From positions 67,902-131,901 of the forward strand of contig CAWBRU010000012.1 of NCBI GenBank assembly GCA_963791325.1: a stretch of 64,000 nucleotides of DNA, read 5' to 3'. The DNA is from JBEVJK01 sp963791325. GTDB taxonomy: Bacteria; Pseudomonadota; Alphaproteobacteria; Rhizobiales; Rhizobiaceae. Position numbers and translations under genes: made by a program. This document shows positions 36,938-46,569 of this stretch, in pieces. The notes under the pieces were generated by a model, which ran no database searches, was not told where the DNA came from, and saw nothing but the letters and a program-made list of their open reading frames with translations. How positions within the stretch are numbered: position 1 is the first letter of the stretch; each line of letters begins with the position of its first letter.

Positions 36938-37879
36938 CTACTCCGGAAGGGTGGTCTGCCGGAAGAACGTCACTATGTCCTCATCGGGCGGGCCGAACCA
37001 TCCAGTGAAGAACGAGCGAAAGTCTTCGGATCGATAGAACGCGCTGAGTGCCCGATCAACTGCTAGGCGGAAGTCCTCATCGGTGCGAGCCAGTACCAGT
37101 CCCATAGGCTCATAGGTGAAGTTTCGTTCGAGCACAATCAGCCTGCCGGAGGCCTCGCTTCGCGCGGCAGCATCAAGCAGTAGCGGTAGCTCGCCGAAGA
37201 AAACGCCTGAACTGCCGTTGAGTACGCGCTCGATGCCTTCGTCGTAGGTCTTCACCGGCGCAACGGTCGAGGCAAGCTGAAACGTGTTGATCCGCTCGCG
37301 CAGCCAGCTCGCGCTCATGCTATCGGGAACGACCGAGAATGTCGCTTGCTCCAGAAGGGTCCGTGCCGGCGACCCGCGCCAGATCGGCCGTTCGGGAGGC
37401 TGGCCGCGCTCAAGGATCTCGCGCAGCGCAAGCGGAGAAGAGGCATTGACGACCGCTCCAGTGCCGCTCGGGAAAATGGAAATCGAGAAGGAGACGTCCT
37501 TGCGCCGCGTCAAGGTGACGGTATCGGCTCCGCAAAGCAGGTCAACGGACCCTTCTTTCACGGCCTGAAATCGCTGGTTCAACTCGACTGGGACCCACTC
37601 AATAGCCAAGTTCGCCAGGCCAAGCTCGCTTTTCACCTGATCTGCCACTTTTGTGCAAAGGCCGACCGCATAGCCTTCGGCTGTGCCCGACTCATTCTTA
37701 AAGGAAAAAGGTCGAGCGTCGACTTCATAGCCCAGCTTGATGGCGCTCGCGCCTCGGATCCGCTCGAGGGTTTGAGCATCAGCCGCCGTCCACAAGCCCA
37801 CTCCAATTAGGGCCGCCATCACTCCACAGACGGGCCGCCGTAAGCTCTGCAGAGACGGCTTCTTTGATGCCAGTTGCAT
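36938..37879 (-). CDS. Orphan amino-acid ABC-type substrate-binding protein
   Basis: 313 residues. The signal peptide ends LWTAADAQT. A type-2 periplasmic binding fold (SBP_bac_3) is seen in IKLGYEVDARPFSFKN, GYAVGLCTKVADQVKSELG, WVPVELNQRFQAVKEGSVDLLCGADTVTLTRRKDVSFS and YEPMGLVLARTDEDFRLAVDRAL. The RKDVSFS/ARPFSF elements are typical of amino-acid binders. No permease or ATPase gene is near, so it either serves a transporter elsewhere or senses ligand. It lies 28 bases after potE, on the same strand; ATG 37879 gives the signal peptide. Confidence 0.85.
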   Translation of the reverse strand: MQLASKKPSLQSLRRPVCGVMAALIGVGLWTAADAQTLERIRGASAIKLGYEVDARPFSFKNESGTAEGYAVGLCTKVADQVKSELGLANLAIEWVPVELNQRFQAVKEGSVDLLCGADTVTLTRRKDVSFSISIFPSGTGAVVNASSPLALREILERGQPPERPIWRGSPARTLLEQATFSVVPDSMSASWLRERINTFQLASTVAPVKTYDEGIERVLNGSSGVFFGELPLLLDAAARSEASGRLIVLERNFTYEPMGLVLARTDEDFRLAVDRALSAFYRSEDFRSFFTGWFGPPDEDIVTFFRQTTLPE

Positions 37880-37907
37880 GATCAACACCCTCCGATTCCG
37901 CAATACA

Positions 37908-39275
37908 TTACGCCGACCGCGATCGGGCTGAGCCAATCGCGAAACGAGGCGCAATGAAGCCATAGATCAGGAAGCCGATCGCAGTGACGATCATCCCGCC
38001 GAGGACCGCGTCCTTTCCAGAGGCATAGATCGCGAAGACGCTGTAAAGCATGCCTACTGTTGCGATTGCGGTATTGAGGCGATACTTGCGCTCGGGAACG
38101 CCGGCTGCCTTCATCATCACAAACAGTGCGGATAGTGCAATGATGTAGGGTAGCACGTTGGTGACGACCGCAAGGTTCACGAGGGCACCAAACTGCTCGC
38201 TCAAGGTCGGCGAGATCGTCATGAGGGCGAGCAGTGTCTGTGCCACGCCAAGGACGATCATTCCCGTCACCGGCGCCCCCATCTGGTTCACTCTCGAGAA
38301 AAGGCGTGGAAACATGCGCTCGTCCGCGGCGCTCTTGGCGGTTTGCGCAATGGTAAACTGCCACCCGAGGAGCGAGCCGAGGCAGGCAATGACGGCAAGG
38401 GCCATGATAATCCTGCCGACTGTCGGGTTGAACATGGTTGCGTAGGCGAGCGCAAACGGTCCGGTGGACGCAGCGAGCTCGGCATTGGGGACGATCCCCT
38501 GGATGACAGCGGTTGAGAGGATGTAGATCACCGCCGCCCCCAGCGTACCGAACATGCAGGCCAGCGGCACATCACGTCGGGGGTTCTCAACGGCATCGGA
38601 GTTCTGCGCGGCCAACTCCATCCCAAGAAAGGCCCACAGGGTCAGAGAAATGCTGGAACCCATGCCCTCGAGAAGTGTAAGCCCCTTCGGGTTCCATGCG
38701 GCGGCAAATGTCTCGCTGCTGAACCATAGCCAGCCAATAATCGAGAGCACTCCTACGGGAATGATGACGCCCCAAACAGTAATCGAGCCGATGCGACCCG
38801 TAAGGCTGGCCCCGCCAAAGTTCGCGACCGTTGTCAGCCAGAGGAGCGCAATCAGCCCGAGGCACGTCATGATCGGGGTAGATGTTAGCCACGGGAAAAA
38901 GCCGGCCAGATAGCCAACGGCCGAGATGCCGATCGCCACGTTGCCAACAGCAAGCGAAAGGAAGTAGAGGAAAAAGACAAGAAAATACCCCGATTTGCCG
39001 TAAGCATCCTCGGCATAGGCCGACATCCCGCCCGGTCGTTGATTGAAAAGGCCAGCCTGGGCGAAGCCGTAGGCGATCGCCATCGAGCCCACGGCGGTCA
39101 CCAGCCACGACAACAAGGAAATGGCGCCGACCTGTGCCATGTTAGCCGGCAGCATGATGATCCCCGAACCCATCATGTTCACCGCCACGAGGAAGGTGAG
39201 CTGGATCAGGTTCATTTTCTTTGCGGCGCTGGTACCAGCAGCCGGACTCGTCGAGATCTCAGACATATTAGCCAC
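37908..39275 (-). CDS. potE: Putrescine/ornithine antiporter PotE
   Basis: 455 residues, 12 predicted helices, APC superfamily. Very close to E. coli PotE in LTFLVAVNMMGSGIIMLPANMAQVGAIS, WLVTAVGSMAIAYGFAQAG, TVANFGGASLTGRIGSITVWGVIIPV, LWAFLGMELAAQNSDAVENPRRDVPLA, GSLLGWQFTIAQTAKSAADE and ALMTISPTLSEQFGALVNLAVVTNVLPYI. It exchanges external ornithine for internal putrescine at acid pH. It lies 30 bases downstream of the ornithine decarboxylase gene, the speF-potE pairing known from enterobacteria. Confidence 0.93.
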   Translation of the reverse strand: MANMSEISTSPAAGTSAAKKMNLIQLTFLVAVNMMGSGIIMLPANMAQVGAISLLSWLVTAVGSMAIAYGFAQAGLFNQRPGGMSAYAEDAYGKSGYFLVFFLYFLSLAVGNVAIGISAVGYLAGFFPWLTSTPIMTCLGLIALLWLTTVANFGGASLTGRIGSITVWGVIIPVGVLSIIGWLWFSSETFAAAWNPKGLTLLEGMGSSISLTLWAFLGMELAAQNSDAVENPRRDVPLACMFGTLGAAVIYILSTAVIQGIVPNAELAASTGPFALAYATMFNPTVGRIIMALAVIACLGSLLGWQFTIAQTAKSAADERMFPRLFSRVNQMGAPVTGMIVLGVAQTLLALMTISPTLSEQFGALVNLAVVTNVLPYIIALSALFVMMKAAGVPERKYRLNTAIATVGMLYSVFAIYASGKDAVLGGMIVTAIGFLIYGFIAPRFAIGSARSRSA

Positions 39276-39305
39276 GAGCGCTGCACTCCCCTTTGAGCGA
39301 ATCTT

Positions 39306-41670
39306 TCATTCGCGCACGGTGTAGGTATGAAATTTGATGCGGTCGCCAATCCGCTCCTGGAATACGCCCTGCACCTCATAATTGAAGCCTGGGAAACGGT
39401 TGAACGACTCCTCGAAGGCCAGGAAATAATCGCGCATCGCGTACGCCCGATCGTCCCAACGCTCCCCCGGCACAATCACGCCAATGCCAGGCGGGTAGAT
39501 CAGTGCGAGAGTGGCAGAGATACGGCCGGCAGCCTCCTCGAGCGGCAGGTAGTCCACCTCATTGGCCACGAGGGCTTCGTAAGCTTGCTTCGGGGATAGC
39601 GCCGGCTCTGGGAAGCTCTCCGCTCGGAAGCAAAGGCGCTGCAGATCCTTGACCCCAGCTTGCCGATAGAAGTCGTGCATCTCGGCGCAAACTTGTCTCA
39701 GTGTGTAACCTGCATAGCGACTGGCGTGTGCGGCATACACCGTCGGGAGCACCTCCGGGAGAGGTGCATCTCGATCCCAAAGATTCTTGAACTTCACGAG
39801 CTTCGCAATAAGTGTGTTCAGCTTGCTCTCGTCTTCAGCCGGAGTAAGCAGGAAGAGAATGCTGTTGAGATCACACTTCTCCGGCACGACCCGTTGCTCG
39901 CGGAGATAGTTGGCAACAACCGTGGCTGGAATTCCAAAGGAGCCGTATCCACCCGTCTTGCGATCGATGCCTGGCGTGAGCAAGGTCAGCTTATTCGGAT
40001 CCACCATTGCATAGCCATCCGAGTACCCCGAATAGCCATGCCACGCGGCGTCTGGCTCAAATCGCCAGCATTGCTGTTCCTTTTTGATCAACTCGGTTGG
40101 GAGACTTTCCCATGGCACATCGATGTGGTCATCACCGTCGTTGCGGCCGCGGACCGAGACCACGTCAGGGACGAACGGGTCGAAGAACCATCTTTCCTCG
40201 GCGTCTTTCCCGGCCTTCTCATAGTACCGGCAGAAGTCGCGAAGCTTCTTGCGTGTTTCAATGCCGAGTTCAATGCAGCGGTCCCAGAGCATCTCTCCTG
40301 CTTTGCCCTCATGAACCTTCGCATTGACGTCAAGCGAGGCAAACAGCGGGTAAAATGGCGAGGTAGAGACGTTCATCAAAAGAGATTCGTTGAACCGCTT
40401 GTGCTCAAGGTATCGGTGCTGGCCGCGAATGTGCTCGTCGCGCTTATGGATTTGGGAGGCCTGCGAGAAGCCGGCGCCCTGCTTGTGCACGGATTGAGTA
40501 GAGAACAGCCCCGGCATGTCTGGCCCAAGATCCTTGAGCCGCATTGGACTATGATTTTCAAAGAGGGGATGGAAGGCATTGTAGCCGATCCATGCCTCAT
40601 CCCACAGCACGTACTCGCAGAGATGACCGATTTTCTCCAGGACCTTCTGGACGTTGTAGATCGTCCCGTCGTAGGTCGCGAGTTGGATGCAGGCGAGCCG
40701 GAAAGGACGATCCAATTCGGCCCGAGCTTTGTTTTCGACAAGAGGATGCTCCGCGATCCGCTTGCGCAGAGTGGCTTCGTCCCAAGCGTCCCAGTCAACG
40801 GCGCCGATCATGCCGAATGGATTTCGCGCGGTGGGAAGGTAGACTGGAATTGCGCCGGCTTGTACGAGCGCTCCTTGATGGAGGGACTTGTGGTTGTTGC
40901 GGTCGAATAGGACGAGGTCTCCTGCTCGGAGCAGCGCATTCGTAACCACCTTATTGGATGTACTCGTGCCGTTCAGAATGAAGTAGGTCCTGTCCGCTCC
41001 GAAAATCCGGGCCGCATTTTTTTGTGCTTCTGCCGCAGGGCCTTCATGGATGAGGAGGTCTCCTAAATCGACGTCCGCGTTGCACAGATCGTTTCTGAAG
41101 ATACTCTCGCCGAAATACTTAAAGAAAAGCTGCCCAGGAGGCGACTTGCGGTAGAACTGGCCACCTTGGTGTCCGGGGCAATCGAAGGCGATGTTCGCCT
41201 CCCCGTCGTACGCCATCAAGCCTCCGAAGAAGGGTGGCAACAGCGTTTTGCCGTAGTTGATCAGGCTGGCGATGATTTGTTTGGAGTAGAAAGCCGGGGT
41301 CTGCTGCCCCAGATAGACAAAACCGTCCACCTCACCTGCCAGGTCGACAACCTCGACCTCGGAGATCCCGCTCGAGTTCGGCGAGCGCCCAGAGCGGCGT
41401 TTTGAAGCCAAGGTTGCGAACAGAGCGGGCGAACCTGCGAGCTTCTTCGCGACGGCCGCCTTCGACTGTGCCGATGTAGGCTCCTACGGAGGCGTCTTCG
41501 GATGCATCCCGGTCATAGGTCTCGCACACTTCGACTTCGAAATGTTCGGCCGCAATCTGGGCAATGAGTTCCTTCGTCTGGACGTCGCGCGCGTCAACAA
41601 TCGCCACGATTTTGAGCAGCTTGTGAAACGGAATGGCGACCGTGGGTGCCAGGACGTCGCGCGGGATCAT
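39306..41670 (-). pseudogene. speF: Inducible (SpeF-type) ornithine decarboxylase, one frameshift near N-terminus
   Basis: About 787 residues when joined. An N-terminal wing domain begins at ATG 41670 (VDARDVQTKELIAQIAAEHFEVEV ... NLGFKTPLWALAELERD). Near 41366-41372 the frame shifts, and the rest continues SGISEVEVVDLAGEVDGFVYLG. The PLP core follows: FDCPGHQGGQFYRKSP, LNGTSTSNKVV, LFDRNNHKSLHQGAL, LWDEAWIGYNAFHP and STQSVHKQGAGFSQASQIHK (Schiff-base Lys, codon 40482-40484). It decarboxylates ornithine to putrescine, consuming a proton. The start overlaps the ldcA stop (ATGA). The core from 41411 is intact, so an internal start or an error-corrected sequence could still give enzyme. Confidence 0.88.
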
Positions 41671-43928
41671 CCTTGCCCTTCCTCGATGACGCAGTCCACG
41701 AGATAGCGACGCTCGCCTTCACCAGACACGAAGCGAAGACCGTGGATGTCTGTTTCGAAGCCGGGGAACTTGCGGTCGAAATCCCGTGCGTAAATGAGAT
41801 AATCCTGGATCGACTTTGTCGACTGGGTGATCCGCTCTCCCGGCATGATGAGCGGAATCCCCGGTGGATACGGCACTACCATCACCGCGAGGATTCGGCC
41901 CATAAGGTTGTCGATCTCGACGCTTTCGACGCGACCTTTCACGAGTCGATCGTAGGCATCTGCTGGCCGCAAGGCCATCTCCGGCAGGGCGGTGTACATG
42001 TCCCGTTGCGCCTTCGGCAGGTCATCTTGACGATAGATGTCGTGGATGCGTTCGCAGAGATCTCTCAGGCCCAGCTTGCCATAGGATTCAGGGTGCGCCG
42101 CGGCTATGGCCGGGAGTGCCCGCGTCAACGGTGCGTTAGCATCGTAGAGATCCTTGAAGTTGATCAGCTCGGTGACGAGTGTGCTCCACTTGCCACGGGT
42201 GATCCCCATCGAAAAGAGCACCAGGAAGGAGTAAAGTCCGGTTTTCTCGACCTCGATCCTCCGGGAAGACAAGAACTTCGTCACCACTGCAGCCGGGATC
42301 CCACGCTCCTCCATCGTTCCGGCCGCAGTGAGCCCAGGTGCGAGCAGAGTAACCTTAATGGGGTCGACCATTACGTGGTCGTCCGCGAGGCCCTCGAAGC
42401 CATGCCAAGCTTCGCCTGGTCTCAGAACCCAGTCCGTCAGCGATTGGCTCGAAGATTTGTGCGCTGCCGCTGGCTGCCAAACATCGAACCACCAAGAGCC
42501 CTCGATCTGCTTCTTGACGCCGCTCATCGCGCGGCGAAAGCTGAGAGCCTCGTCGATGGTTTCCTGAACCAACGCGCGTCCTGCCGGCTGCTCCATCATC
42601 GCGGCGGCCACATCGCATGAGGCGATGATCCCGTATTGCGGGGACGTGGAGGTATGCATCATGAACGCTTCATTGAAGCGCGTGATATCGAGCTGCTTTT
42701 GCTCGGCGTGCTGGATGTGGATCATCGATGCTTGCGAGAAGGCAGCGAGCAGCTTGTGGGTGGACTGGGTGGCGAAGGTGATCGCCGTCGGCGATCGCTC
42801 CGGCCGAGCCGACGAAATAGCGTGATAGCCATCATAGAACTCGTGGAAATTCGCATAGGCGTACCAGGCCTCGTCGAAATGCAGCACGTCCACCGTCTCA
42901 CCAAGCGAGGCTTTGATTCCGTCCACATTGTAGCAAAGACCGTCGTAGGTAGAGTTCGTCACGACCATCAGGCGTACCTTGCCGCTGGTCTCGCGCGCGA
43001 ACGGGCTTGCGGCAATCTTGCTCTCAATGGCCTCCGGCGTGAACTGCTCCTTGGAGATCGGACCGATGATCCCGAGCCCGTTGCGGGAGGGCGTCAGATA
43101 GATCGGCGTCGCGCCCGTCATGATGAGTGAGTGCAGGATCGATTTGTGGCAGTTGCGGTCACAGAGCACGAGGTCCCCTCGGCTCACCATTCCGTGCCAC
43201 ACGATCTTGTTTGCTGTGGAGGTCCCCCCCACCACAAACAATGTTTCGTCGGATCCGAAAATCCGAGCCGCATTGCGTTCGCCCTCGGCGATCGGCCCGA
43301 CATGGTCGAGGAGCGATCCGACGCTGCCCACTGAGACCGAGATGTCCGACCTCAGTGTGTTCTCACCGAAAAATTGGTAGAACAGTTGCCCAACAGGGCT
43401 CTTGCGAAATGCCACTCCGCCGCCGTGACCCGGCGTATGCCAGGAGTAGGCGCCGTGCAGCGTGTAGTCCATCAGCGCCCTGAACATCGGTGGTGGAAGA
43501 CGATCGAGGTAGTTTTGGGCAGCCCGTGCTATCGCACGGGCCATAAATTCGGGCGAGTCTTCATAAAGACGCATGAAGGCGTTGGCGTGCCGCAACACCT
43601 TGGCCGGCACCATCTCTGCGGTGACATCATTGCCGAAGAGGAAGATCGGCAGCATGTTGTTCTTATTGCGCTTGGCTGCGAGCACCTCCTCGAGGATCTC
43701 CCACCGCGTCGACTGGTCTTCAGCACCGTCCACCGATACTAGCCAGCAGGACTCCGTATTAAATATATGCACGAGCCGCCGCGCGTCTTCGTATCCGATA
43801 CCAGCCACGACGCGAAAACCCTGACCCTCAATCGCCTTGGCAAGTTCGCGCATACCGCGTCCGGCGGCGTTGGTTCCTTCGAAGTCCTCGTCAATGATGG
43901 CAATGGGAAAAGCCTGGTAAAATTCCAT
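41667..43928 (-). CDS. ldcA: Lysine (arginine-responsive LdcA-type) decarboxylase
   Basis: 753 residues, fold-type I PLP basic amino-acid decarboxylase. An N-terminal receiver-like wing domain (about 1-125) precedes the core: YSWHTPGHGGGVAFRKSPVGQ, LRSDISVSVGSVGSLLDHVGP, FVVGGTSTANKIVWHGMV, LCDRNCHKSILHSLIMTGA, LHFDEAWYAYANFHEFY and TQSTHKLLAAFSQASMIH with the PLP lysine at residue 392. The closest remembered relative is Pseudomonas aeruginosa LdcA, which makes cadaverine from lysine; an arginine-decarboxylase role cannot be excluded by eye. First gene of a ldcA-speF-potE operon. Confidence 0.85.
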   Translation of the reverse strand: MEFYQAFPIAIIDEDFEGTNAAGRGMRELAKAIEGQGFRVVAGIGYEDARRLVHIFNTESCWLVSVDGAEDQSTRWEILEEVLAAKRNKNNMLPIFLFGNDVTAEMVPAKVLRHANAFMRLYEDSPEFMARAIARAAQNYLDRLPPPMFRALMDYTLHGAYSWHTPGHGGGVAFRKSPVGQLFYQFFGENTLRSDISVSVGSVGSLLDHVGPIAEGERNAARIFGSDETLFVVGGTSTANKIVWHGMVSRGDLVLCDRNCHKSILHSLIMTGATPIYLTPSRNGLGIIGPISKEQFTPEAIESKIAASPFARETSGKVRLMVVTNSTYDGLCYNVDGIKASLGETVDVLHFDEAWYAYANFHEFYDGYHAISSARPERSPTAITFATQSTHKLLAAFSQASMIHIQHAEQKQLDITRFNEAFMMHTSTSPQYGIIASCDVAAAMMEQPAGRALVQETIDEALSFRRAMSGVKKQIEGSWWFDVWQPAAAHKSSSQSLTDWVLRPGEAWHGFEGLADDHVMVDPIKVTLLAPGLTAAGTMEERGIPAAVVTKFLSSRRIEVEKTGLYSFLVLFSMGITRGKWSTLVTELINFKDLYDANAPLTRALPAIAAAHPESYGKLGLRDLCERIHDIYRQDDLPKAQRDMYTALPEMALRPADAYDRLVKGRVESVEIDNLMGRILAVMVVPYPPGIPLIMPGERITQSTKSIQDYLIYARDFDRKFPGFETDIHGLRFVSGEGERRYLVDCVIEEGQG

Positions 43929-44163
43929 AAGCCCACCTCACTTCGTGAAGTCTTTATATGAATCTCTTGCCAGTCACGCCTCAGCGTAAGGGCTCACAAG
44001 TGCTGCGACCTCACAGTACACGGCATGTCGCACTAAAAAGACATTAGCGCTTCGGTTGACCGATGACCACGTATATTACGGTATCGAACGGTGATGCCGG
44101 GGGTTCCGTGGCCAGGGCGAACAGGCTCGGGCCGCAAGAGGCTGACCCGAGCGTGAGCAGATG

Positions 44164-45138
44164 CTATTCGGCCCAATCGGGATCTGCCGTGAAGGCGATG
44201 GTTAGCCACCGATCTTGGCTCTCACCCCCGATCGCCGCACCAACCTCGTCGCGGATGCTGTCCCACTCTTCGATCGTTCTCGCAGGGAGGTTCTTCGGCA
44301 CGATGAAATAGAGCTCAGCTTGCATTGCTCGCCCGACCTTCGCGACATAGGCGCGGTAGGACTGGAACCCGTGCCGATCCACGGTGTCGGCAGCCACTCG
44401 ATCTACATGAGACTTCAGGTCAGCGGGCGCAATCAGCAAGATATCTGACAATGCTTGCCGTACTGTTCCGATCGGAATGGGAATGATCACTATTGAAACA
44501 GCTGCCAGGACCGCTGGATCTACATAGGGCGACAGCCAGTCGAGCGGCGTTCCCTGAACCGCATAGCCCAGCATGAACGCGATCAGCAGAGCCGCGGTGA
44601 TAGCTCCCGACATGATCCACGCCTTGACATCAAGCGCGATGAAATCCGATTTGAGCCTGCGATTGGCCCGTATCTGGACGTAAGCCATGACTGCGCAGGC
44701 GACCAACGTGAGTGCCCCGTAGATGATGGCGAAGTCGAACCGGAGAAGGTGCCCTCCATTCAGGATATTACCCGCGGCGGTAACCAGCCCATAGATTGCG
44801 ACCGACAGCAAGAGACTGCCGTTCAGCAGCAGGACGATCGGTTCAAGGTGCCAAAATCCCATTGTAAAACGCCGGTGAAGACCTCGGTATGTCTCCTCGG
44901 GCGGCACAGACTTTACGATGAGGCTCGAAATCCAGAGCGCCAGTGTCGTCATACCCGCATCGCCTAACGAGTAGACACCGTCAAATGTGATGGAGAAGGA
45001 GCCGGACAGGAGGCCCAAGACGATTCCGAATGTCGCCACGACAAAAGTGGCTACGATGGAGACGCGCAGACTGCCTTGCTCGTTGAGCATTTTCTTAGCT
45101 CGGATATGCTGGCGCCCAGCATAGACCCGTGGTTTCAT
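44164..45138 (-). CDS. CDF-family cation transporter lacking the usual metal-site residues
   Basis: 324 residues with five to six helices and a C-terminal ferredoxin-like domain (from about residue 225). The fold is recognisable from LGLLSGSFSITFDGVYSLGDAGMTTLALWIS and the repeated long helices. In FieF/YiiP the transport site is D-x3-D in helix 2 and H-x3-D in helix 5; here the aligned positions read Y-S-L-G-D and D-V-K-A-W, so at least two ligands are replaced. It is an unusual subgroup (COG3965-like, tentative). It lies between the decarboxylase operon and the divergent AdiC-like gene; substrate unknown. Confidence 0.75.
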   Translation of the reverse strand: MKPRVYAGRQHIRAKKMLNEQGSLRVSIVATFVVATFGIVLGLLSGSFSITFDGVYSLGDAGMTTLALWISSLIVKSVPPEETYRGLHRRFTMGFWHLEPIVLLLNGSLLLSVAIYGLVTAAGNILNGGHLLRFDFAIIYGALTLVACAVMAYVQIRANRRLKSDFIALDVKAWIMSGAITAALLIAFMLGYAVQGTPLDWLSPYVDPAVLAAVSIVIIPIPIGTVRQALSDILLIAPADLKSHVDRVAADTVDRHGFQSYRAYVAKVGRAMQAELYFIVPKNLPARTIEEWDSIRDEVGAAIGGESQDRWLTIAFTADPDWAE

Positions 45139-45177
45139 ATAAAAAAGTTCCTGGACGGCAGGACCAAGGGGGAAGCC

Positions 45178-46495
45178 ATGCTATCGTCAGGCCACGGCAA
45201 GAGCCTTGGAATGGCCGCTTGCACGGCCATCGTGGTCGGCAACATGGTTGGTTCAGGGTTCTACCTCTCTCCCGCCGCTGTTGCCCCCTACGGCAATCTC
45301 GCGATCCTGATCTGGCTGATCATGGGCGCTGGCGCCATCTGTCTCGGTCTCACCTTCGCCAAACTTGCGCGGCTTGTGCCCGCGACCGGCGGACCTTATG
45401 CCTACACCCGGCTCGCCTACGGCGACTTCCCAGGCTTCCTCATCGCGTGGGGCTACTGGATCTCTATATGGGCATCGCTGCCAGTCATTGCGGTGGCTTT
45501 TGCCGGTGTTGTGGTCGATCTTTTCCCCGCCATCCGGAGCCGGGGAGTTGTCGTATTCATCACTCTGGCCGCCATCTGGGCAGTTGTCCTGATCAACCTG
45601 CGCGGCGTAAGCACGGCCGGAGTCTTCGCTCAAATAACAACATACGCCAAATTAGTGCCATTCGGCGCGATCGCGCTGCTCGGGATCTTCTTCATCGATC
45701 CCGCCCACTTCAGCGAATTCAATCCAAGCGGCGTGCCATTGCTGCAGGCAAGCGCCGCGCTCGCACCCCTGACCATGTTTGCCTATTTAGGGCTCGAAAT
45801 CGGCAACCGTTCCGGCCGGCGATGTCCGCGATCCGGAACGGACCATCCCACGCTCGACCGTGCTCGGCATTGCAATCGCGGCAGCTCTTTACATCCTGGG
45901 AACCGTGGTTGTCATGGGCTTGGTCCCTCGTCAGCAGTTGGTGAATTCTGTTGCTCCTTTTTCGGATGCTGCCAGGATCCTGTGGGGCCGCCCGGGAGAG
46001 ATCGCGATCTCGATCGCTGTGGTTCTGTCATCAATTGGGGCACTTAATGGTTGGACGCTGCTCATGGGCCAAGTGCCAATGGCCGCCGCGCAGGATAGAC
46101 TCTTTCCTCAGATTTTCGGCGCGAAGTCAGTCCGGGGCGTGCCAGCGACCGGGATCGTTGTTTCGGCGCTGCTTGCGACAGCGCTCGTCCTTGTTCAGGC
46201 GTTCGGGTCTGGAGGATTTTCAGCCTTTTACAGCCTCGTCGTGGGATTGAGCACGATGGCGGCAGTGGTTCCCTACGCCTTCTGTGCTCTAGCGCCTACC
46301 CTCGTTGGAGCGCGTGTGAGCGGCGGTTCGCAAGTGCCGCGGGTAACATTTGTCGAGATTGTGGCATTCGTGTTTTCCATGTTCACGCTCTATGGATGCG
46401 GGGCCGAGCCGGTCCTTTACGGGTTGGTTTTATTGCTGCTGGGGATTCCGGTGTTCGTTTGGCAGCGGCGGCGAACAGGCGAGCCGGCCCCGTAG
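45178..46495 (+). pseudogene. AdiC-like amino-acid/polyamine antiporter, one frameshift
   Basis: APC superfamily, about 438 residues when joined. The first half (ATG 45178 after a GGGGGAAG ribosome site) has TAIVVGNMVGSGFYLSPAAVAPYGN, PATGGPYAYTRLAYGDFPGF and APLTMFAYLGLE. At the AAA run 45797-45799 one extra base shifts the frame; the next frame continues SATVPAGDVRDPERTIPRST, LGIAIAAALYILGTVVVMGLVP, APFSDAARILWG and SIGALNGWTLLMGQVPMAAAQD. The GSG loop and SPFxDAAR, GGWTLL-like elements point to the AdiC branch (arginine/agmatine or lysine/cadaverine exchange). Deleting one A restores a full-length protein. Confidence 0.82.
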
Positions 46496-46569
46496 AAGCC
46501 TCAGCAGTGGCGCTTGGATTGCTTCAACTCACCACGGGCAGTCAGGGCTAACTTCAAGCCTGATAGATG

